This document shows, in pieces, positions 59,036 through 64,000 of a stretch of 64,000 nucleotides of DNA. Source of the DNA: JAFGRU01 sp963665915 (GTDB taxonomy: Bacteria; Desulfobacterota; Desulfuromonadia; Desulfuromonadales; JAAYDE01). The notes under the pieces are model-generated. The model was not told the DNA's origin. It saw nothing but the letters and a program-made list of their open reading frames with translations, and did no database searches. The stretch is from NCBI GenBank assembly GCA_963665915.2, contig CAXXSG010000002.1:248001-312000 (forward strand), given 5' to 3'. Both the position numbers and the translations under genes were made by a program. Positions within the stretch are counted from its first letter, which is position 1; each line of letters begins with the position of its first letter.

Positions 59036-59299
59036 ATGACCCCTGAATTTATTGTCGATGTTGGCCGCAAAGCCATAGAAACCATTCTTCTGGTTTCCGC
59101 TCCCATGCTGATTTCGGCCCTTGTCATCGGTTTGCTGATCAGCGTGTTTCAGGCAGCGACCCAGATCAATGAGCAGACCATGACATTTGTTCCCAAAATT
59201 GTGGCGGTTCTGGTTTCTCTCCTTCTTTTCGGCCCCTGGATTATTCAGGTCATCCTGGCTTTCACCCGGAGCATTTTCGAAGGCCTTCCCCTCATCTGA
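59036..59299 (+). CDS. fliQ: Flagellar export gate protein FliQ
   Basis: An 87-residue two-helix gate component; VLLISVFQAATQINEQTMTF-type block (here ISVFQAATQINEQTMTFVPK) is diagnostic. Confidence 0.95.
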   Translation: MTPEFIVDVGRKAIETILLVSAPMLISALVIGLLISVFQAATQINEQTMTFVPKIVAVLVSLLLFGPWIIQVILAFTRSIFEGLPLI

Positions 59300-59313
59300 C
59301 CCTGAGAGCAACA

Positions 59314-60090
59314 GTGGAAATTCAGCTGATTCCAGTCGAGCAGTTTCAGAGCTACCTTGTCTGCACCGTCCGTGTTGCGGCTCTGCTAGGCGCCCTGCCG
59401 GTTTTCAGCGGCGCGCAGATCCCGGTCAAGGTCCGTGTCTGTTTGATTCTGGTTATCACGCTTGCTCTTTTTCCCGTGTTGAAACCTTTTGCCTCGGGAC
59501 TGGATTTTACCCCTTTGACGGTGGCTTTGCTCGTATGCAAAGAGGCTCTTCTGGGGATTTTGATCGGCCTGATGGCCCGTTTTGTTTTTATTGCGGCAGA
59601 ATTCGGTGGGACCGTTATCGGCTATCAGATGGGGTTTGCCGCGGCCAATATTTTTGACCCCCAGAATCAGACCCAGATCTCACTGGTTTCCCAAATGCAG
59701 AATGTCCTGGCCATCCTGGTTTTCATTACCATCGATGCTCACCATATTTTCATTCGCGCCATCGTCGAGTCGTTTCAACTGTTGCCCCCCGGCCAACTCG
59801 ATTTTACTGGAGAAGCGATTCCGTATCTGCTGGAGATGGCCGGTAGTATTTTCGTTCTGGGTGTTAAAATCAGCGCTCCTGTTCTGGCGGTGCTTCTGCT
59901 TTCGGGATTGGTGCTGGGCCTGATGGCGAGGATTTTCCCCCAGTTGAACGTATTCCTGCTTTCTTTTCCCGTCAACATTGGCCTGGCTTTTATCGGCATG
60001 AGCTTGACACTTGATCTGACCGTGGCGCTTTTGACTCAAGAATTTCAATCCCTGTCGCGAAATCTATTTGAAGTTTTCCAGTTATTCTGA
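59314..60090 (+). CDS. fliR: Flagellar export gate protein FliR
   Basis: A 258-residue polytopic gate subunit, about six helices. GALPVFSGAQIPVKVRV and GFAAANIFDPQNQTQISLVSQ are family blocks. The GTG start at 59314 is 14 bp after fliQ. Confidence 0.95.
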   Translation: MEIQLIPVEQFQSYLVCTVRVAALLGALPVFSGAQIPVKVRVCLILVITLALFPVLKPFASGLDFTPLTVALLVCKEALLGILIGLMARFVFIAAEFGGTVIGYQMGFAAANIFDPQNQTQISLVSQMQNVLAILVFITIDAHHIFIRAIVESFQLLPPGQLDFTGEAIPYLLEMAGSIFVLGVKISAPVLAVLLLSGLVLGLMARIFPQLNVFLLSFPVNIGLAFIGMSLTLDLTVALLTQEFQSLSRNLFEVFQLF

Positions 60091-60098
60091 GGAGTTAA

Positions 60099-61160
60099 AT
60101 GTCTGACGATCAACAGGAACGCACTGAAGAAGCGACAGAAAAACGTCGCAAGGACTTCAGGGAAAAAGGGCAGGTTGCTCAAAGCAAGGAGGTGCAGAGC
60201 GCTGTGCTTCTTAGCGCGTTTCTGGTCTTGTGGTTTTTTTATTGTCCGATTTTCTGGAAAAATCTTACCGGGTTGACGCAGGAGCTGCTCTCCCTGTGCG
60301 GCCGTTTTGCCGTCACGCCTTCATCATTGATCCAACTGGCTATATTGATTTTTGGGAAGATCGCTCTCCTCCTGGCCCCTCTGCTGCTTCTGGTATTAGT
60401 CGTCGGGTTTTTGGCAAGTTTTCTTCAAATCGGCTGGCTGTTTACGTCGAAACCAATGGAGCCTGATTTTTCCAAACTCGATCCTGTCAAAGGATTGGCC
60501 AAGGTAATTTCCAAACGGTCTTTTGTCGAGCTGATCAAATCCCTCGCAAAAGTCATTCTCATCGGATTTGTAGCCTATAAAACCGTTAGAGCGGAGTTCG
60601 GTGAGGCGCTTTCTCTGGTCCATATGGATGTCCTTGAAACCATTCGTTTTCTTGGCAGGGTCTCCGGTCTTGTGCTGATGAAAACCTGCGGGATTCTGAT
60701 TGTTCTTGGGATTCTCGATTTCCTGTTTGTCCGCTGGGAAATGGAGGAGAAAATGAAAATGACCAAGCAGGAGCAGAAAGAAGAGTTTAAAGAGACCGAA
60801 GGGGACCCCTATGTCAAGGCTCGTGTCCGTGCCATCCAGCAGCAGATGGCTCGCAAAAGGATGATGGCCGAAGTTCCCAAGGCGGATGTAGTTGTCACAA
60901 ACCCCACCCATATCTCGGTAGCAATTGCTTATCGGCGCGACGAGATGAAAGCCCCGAAAGTGGTAGCCAAAGGTGCGGACAATATGGCGTTTAAAATCCG
61001 TGAAATTGCCAAAGAAAACAATGTCCCTCTGGTGGAGAACGTGCCGGTGGCCCGGGCTTTGCACAAAGTCGATCTGGACGCCGAAATTCCGGAAGAACTG
61101 TTCAAGGCTGTTGCCGAGGTTTTAGCTTATGTTTACAGCATTAAAGGCAGGAAATCATGA
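60099..61160 (+). CDS. flhB: Flagellar export switch protein FlhB
   Basis: Four membrane helices and a cytoplasmic domain that self-cleaves at NPTH (N268-P269-T270-H271), switching export from rod/hook to filament. The N terminus QERTEEATEKRRKDFREKGQV is typical. Its end overlaps flhA by 4 bases. 353 residues. Confidence 0.97.
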   Translation: MSDDQQERTEEATEKRRKDFREKGQVAQSKEVQSAVLLSAFLVLWFFYCPIFWKNLTGLTQELLSLCGRFAVTPSSLIQLAILIFGKIALLLAPLLLLVLVVGFLASFLQIGWLFTSKPMEPDFSKLDPVKGLAKVISKRSFVELIKSLAKVILIGFVAYKTVRAEFGEALSLVHMDVLETIRFLGRVSGLVLMKTCGILIVLGILDFLFVRWEMEEKMKMTKQEQKEEFKETEGDPYVKARVRAIQQQMARKRMMAEVPKADVVVTNPTHISVAIAYRRDEMKAPKVVAKGADNMAFKIREIAKENNVPLVENVPVARALHKVDLDAEIPEELFKAVAEVLAYVYSIKGRKS

Positions 61161-63241
61161 TTGATACAATGAATGTCCGCCGCTTGCCGGAGTTGCTGGG
61201 CCGGAGCGATATTCTTGTGTCGGTTGGGATTGTGGCCATTCTGATGGTCATGATTATACCCCTGCCCACCTTTTTGCTGGACATTTTTCTGGCACTGAAC
61301 ATCACCGTCGCTTTATTGATCCTGATCATTTCTCTTTATACCTTCAAGGCGCTTGAATTTTCCGTCTTCCCTGCCATTCTGCTGGCCACCACTCTTTTCA
61401 GACTTTCCCTCAACGTCGCCTCGACCCGTTTGATCCTCCTTCATGGTGAAGAGGGCCCGAGTGCGGCCGGAAGCGTGATCCAGGCATTCGGACAGTTTGT
61501 CGTCGGTGGCAATTATGTCGTCGGGATTGTGGTTTTTCTGATCCTGGTCGTAATCAATTTTATGGTTATTACCAAAGGCGCAGGCAGGGTGGCCGAAGTG
61601 GCGGCCCGCTTCACTCTTGACGCCATGCCCGGAAAGCAGATGGCGATTGACGCTGATCTCAATGCCGGCCTTATTGATGACAAGGAAGCCCGGACCCGGC
61701 GCAAGGAAATTTCCCAGGAGGCCGATTTTTACGGTGCCATGGACGGTGCGAGTAAATTCGTTCGTGGGGACGCCATTGCCGGGATCCTGATTACGCTGAT
61801 CAATATCGGAGCCGGTTTTGTTATCGGTGTCGTTCAGAAAGGGATGCCTGTGGCCCATGCTGCCGCCAACTATACGACCCTGACGGTAGGGGATGGACTG
61901 GTCGGGCAGATACCCGCTCTCATCATTTCAACGGCGGCCGGTATCCTGGTGACGCGCACAGCCGGAACGAGCGATTTCGGTACCGAGCTGAAAGAGCAGT
62001 TCAGTGTCAATCCAAGAGCCATGTGGGTTGTGGCGGGAATCCTTTTTGGTTTTGCCCTGATCCCCGGCCTTCCCCACGTCTCTTTCCTTTTGATTGCAGT
62101 GCTTCTTGCCTTTCTGGCCCACAGGATTCAAACGAGTCGGGCCAAAGCGGAAGAGGCGGAGGAAAAACTTCCCAGCGAGGCTCTGGCGCCCAAGGAAGAA
62201 AATTATGAAGAGATGCTGGCCATTGATCTCCTTGAACTTGAGGTCGGGTATGGACTTATCCCTTTGGTGGATTCGGAAAGGGATGGCGAGCTTCTGGGGC
62301 GGATTCGTTCCATCCGAAAACAGTTTGCCCTGGATCTTGGCTTCATCGTTCCGCCGGTTCATATCAAGGATAACCTTCAGCTGAAACCGAATGAGTACGC
62401 CATTCTCCTTAAAGGTGTTCGCATCGGATCGGGTGAGATCCTGCCGGGTCATTGTCTTGCCATGAATCCGGGTGGGGCGACGGAGATGCTGAAAGGCATC
62501 GCTACCATCGAGCCGACTTTCGGTCTCCCCGCCACCTGGATTTCCGAAGATAAAAAAGATCAGGCCCAGATGAACGGGTATACCGTGGTTGATGGAACGA
62601 CGGTTGTCGCGACCCATGTCAGCGAAATTATCAAACAGCACTCCCATGAACTGCTTGGCCGACAAGAGGTACAGAATTTGCTGGATAACTTCTCCAAGCA
62701 ATATCCGAAGCTGGTCGAAGAACTGGTTCCCAATCTACTACCTCTTGGCGCAATTATGCATGTCCTGAAAAATCTTTTAAGAGAAAACGTGGCGATAAGG
62801 GATCTGCGCACCATCCTGGAAGCCCTGGCAGACCGTGGTTCTTCCATTCAGGATCCCGATTCGCTGACGGAATATGTGCGTCAGGCTCTGGCACGCTCCA
62901 TCAGTTCGCGCCTGGCGAAACCCGACGGAACTTTACCTCTTATTGCTTTTGATCGGGGCCTGGAAGAAACAATTCAGGCTGCTCTTCATCACTCCGGTGA
63001 TGGCAGTTACTTGGCACTGGAACCCAAAACAGCTCACGATCTGATCGAAAAACTGGGAGAAAAAATCAACCAGTTCAGCGGGGATAGTGCACCCGTTTTA
63101 TTGTGCACTCCGGTGATACGTCCTCATGTCAAAAGGTTGACCGAGCGCTACCTGCCCAACCTGATCGTGCTGTCTCATAATGAGATTTTGCCCCACCTGA
63201 AAGTCAGATCCATAGGGACGGTGAATTTAGATGCAAGTTAA
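61157..63241 (+). CDS. flhA: Flagellar export apparatus protein FlhA
   Basis: A 694-residue export platform: about eight helices in the first ~330 residues, including VFPAILLATTLFRLSLNVAS, the conserved loop RVAEVAARFTLDAMPGKQMA and DLNAGLIDDKEAR, then a large cytoplasmic ring domain (from VGYGLIPLVDSERDGELLG) that binds substrates. All family blocks present. Overlaps flhF by 11 bases. Confidence 0.97.
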   Translation: MIDTMNVRRLPELLGRSDILVSVGIVAILMVMIIPLPTFLLDIFLALNITVALLILIISLYTFKALEFSVFPAILLATTLFRLSLNVASTRLILLHGEEGPSAAGSVIQAFGQFVVGGNYVVGIVVFLILVVINFMVITKGAGRVAEVAARFTLDAMPGKQMAIDADLNAGLIDDKEARTRRKEISQEADFYGAMDGASKFVRGDAIAGILITLINIGAGFVIGVVQKGMPVAHAAANYTTLTVGDGLVGQIPALIISTAAGILVTRTAGTSDFGTELKEQFSVNPRAMWVVAGILFGFALIPGLPHVSFLLIAVLLAFLAHRIQTSRAKAEEAEEKLPSEALAPKEENYEEMLAIDLLELEVGYGLIPLVDSERDGELLGRIRSIRKQFALDLGFIVPPVHIKDNLQLKPNEYAILLKGVRIGSGEILPGHCLAMNPGGATEMLKGIATIEPTFGLPATWISEDKKDQAQMNGYTVVDGTTVVATHVSEIIKQHSHELLGRQEVQNLLDNFSKQYPKLVEELVPNLLPLGAIMHVLKNLLRENVAIRDLRTILEALADRGSSIQDPDSLTEYVRQALARSISSRLAKPDGTLPLIAFDRGLEETIQAALHHSGDGSYLALEPKTAHDLIEKLGEKINQFSGDSAPVLLCTPVIRPHVKRLTERYLPNLIVLSHNEILPHLKVRSIGTVNLDAS

Positions 63242-64000
63242 AGTTTTCGAATCAGAAGATATGGCTTCCGGGCTTCAGAAGATCAAAGATACTCTTGGTC
63301 CGGATGCACTGATTTTGTCCACTCGGACTATCCGCAAAAAGGGTCTGGGTCTCCTGGGGAAGCCTTATCTTGAAATTACAGCGGCCAAGGATTCTCCGGA
63401 ACAGAGCTTCCAGCCACCTCCCACAGCAAAAAGAATCAACCCCCCCATGCCTGTGGAGGTCAGGGACAGCGACCTTAATGCTCCGGTTTTGGTGCGGGAT
63501 GAAATATATCCTCTCAACCCGCTGGAAAAAGAAATTGAACAGATAAAAAGCCAGCTTGCGGGACAGGACATTCAAGGTATCCATGAGGAGATCAATGAAC
63601 TGAAGCAAATTTTTCGGGAGTTTTCAGGAAAAGCATTTCAGGTGGCACCTCCCCAGCCTCCACCCGCAACGGCTAAGACATCCACAGCTTTGGGAACTGC
63701 CGTTCTCAGATTGATGGATTATGGGATCAATCCGGACGTTGCGCAGACTATCATTTCCTGCGCCGAAGGTAAATATTCTCCAGCGCAACTGGACGATGAG
63801 CATTTTCACGAAGTCTTTCTGAATGAAACCGTCGCGGAGCTGGTTTCCGTTTCAGGCCCTTTGACTGCACTTGAAAACGGACCCCGCAAAGTGGCTTTGA
63901 TCGGGCCTACAGGCGTAGGAAAGACAACCACTATGGCCAAGCTGGCCGCTGAATATCTTTTCCGCACCAAAGGCAGCGTTGCCCTGATCACTATTGATAC
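63231..64000 (+). CDS. flhF: Flagellar placement GTPase FlhF (3' partial)
   Basis: Starts at ATG 63231 inside the end of flhA and stays open to base 64000. The SRP-family N terminus (QVKVFESEDMASGLQKIKDTLGPDALILSTRTI, quoted here as DALILSTRTIRKKG) leads to a Pro-rich linker and an N domain, then the G domain Walker A GPTGVGKTTTMAKLA at the end of the window. FlhF sets polar flagellar position and number. A following flhG would be expected outside the window. Confidence 0.93.
   Translation, partial: MQVKVFESEDMASGLQKIKDTLGPDALILSTRTIRKKGLGLLGKPYLEITAAKDSPEQSFQPPPTAKRINPPMPVEVRDSDLNAPVLVRDEIYPLNPLEKEIEQIKSQLAGQDIQGIHEEINELKQIFREFSGKAFQVAPPQPPPATAKTSTALGTAVLRLMDYGINPDVAQTIISCAEGKYSPAQLDDEHFHEVFLNETVAELVSVSGPLTALENGPRKVALIGPTGVGKTTTMAKLAAEYLFRTKGSVALITID

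Noticed and set aside
60396..62701. Long minus-strand frames (up to 257 residues) opposite flhB and flhA
   Set aside because: They are rich in His/Gln/Asp/Lys, as expected for the complement of hydrophobic membrane codons, and have no ribosome sites.
1..64000. CRISPR arrays, tRNA or rRNA genes, insertion sequences and prophage
   Set aside because: No regularly spaced repeats, clover-leaf tRNA, transposase or integrase coding sequence was recognised on either strand.

Overview
The window is a 64 kb chromosomal segment of a flagellated, piliated Gram-negative bacterium. It most resembles the Desulfuromonadia (Geobacter/Desulfuromonas group, Desulfobacterota). Evidence: the gene order pilB-pilT-pilC-pilS-pilR-pilA with a very short, aromatic-rich PilA like that of Geobacter; a secreted pilin-partner gene directly after it; a large PilY1; two-CW-type cysteine clusters; CheX/CheD-type chemotaxis proteins; and heavy use of sigma-54 (RpoN) promoters and NtrC-family activators. 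The family-level placement is an inference; no rRNA gene is present to confirm it.

Layout. Bases 1-4930: the 3' part of a pilY1-like tip adhesin gene, broken by an apparent one-base frameshift near 2232. 5268-8813: a DUF1015 protein, ribF and aroE. 8860-17111: pilB, pilT, pilC, pilS (also apparently frameshifted near its 5' end), pilR, pilA and a pilA-C/Spc-like gene. 17352-22101: an alkaline-phosphatase/sulfatase-fold membrane enzyme with a Thr in the nucleophile position, then an ABC ATPase, permease and membrane-anchored repeat protein that resemble the PilG/H/I accessory set of pilus clusters. 22130-24646: two cobalamin-pathway genes (cbiX, cbiET) and a membrane-anchored zinc-ribbon protein. 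24763-26829 (minus): a stand-alone EF-G. 27298-28743: an NtrC/FleQ-like sigma-54 activator with a degenerate receiver. 28745-40067 (all minus): a 12-gene chemotaxis operon (cheA, cheW, mcp, cheR, cheB, cheD, HDOD, cheY, CheX-like, cheY, cheX, CheC-like plus pseudo-receiver fusion). 40623-64000: a LysM/TPR envelope protein followed by flgB, flgC, fliE-F-G-H-I-J, motE-like, fliK, flgD, flgE, motA, motB, fliL-M-N-O-P-Q-R, flhB, flhA and the start of flhF, cut by the window end.

How it fits together. Four sites match the sigma-54 -24/-12 consensus with exact spacing: before pilA (16306), before cheA on the minus strand (40129), before the flagellar operon (40563) and before motA (54255). PilR and the FleQ-like protein are the two sigma-54 activators in the window, so pilus, chemotaxis and flagellar genes look like one RpoN-dependent surface-motility regulon. 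The main oddities are the short aromatic pilin with its partner and a possible pilus-modifying phosphotransferase, a CheA carrying a cysteine-rich insertion inside its first Hpt domain, three CheC/CheX-family proteins in a row (one fused to a receiver that has lost its phosphoacceptor), and a degenerate intergenic repeat family with a nearby folded element just upstream of the flagellar promoter.
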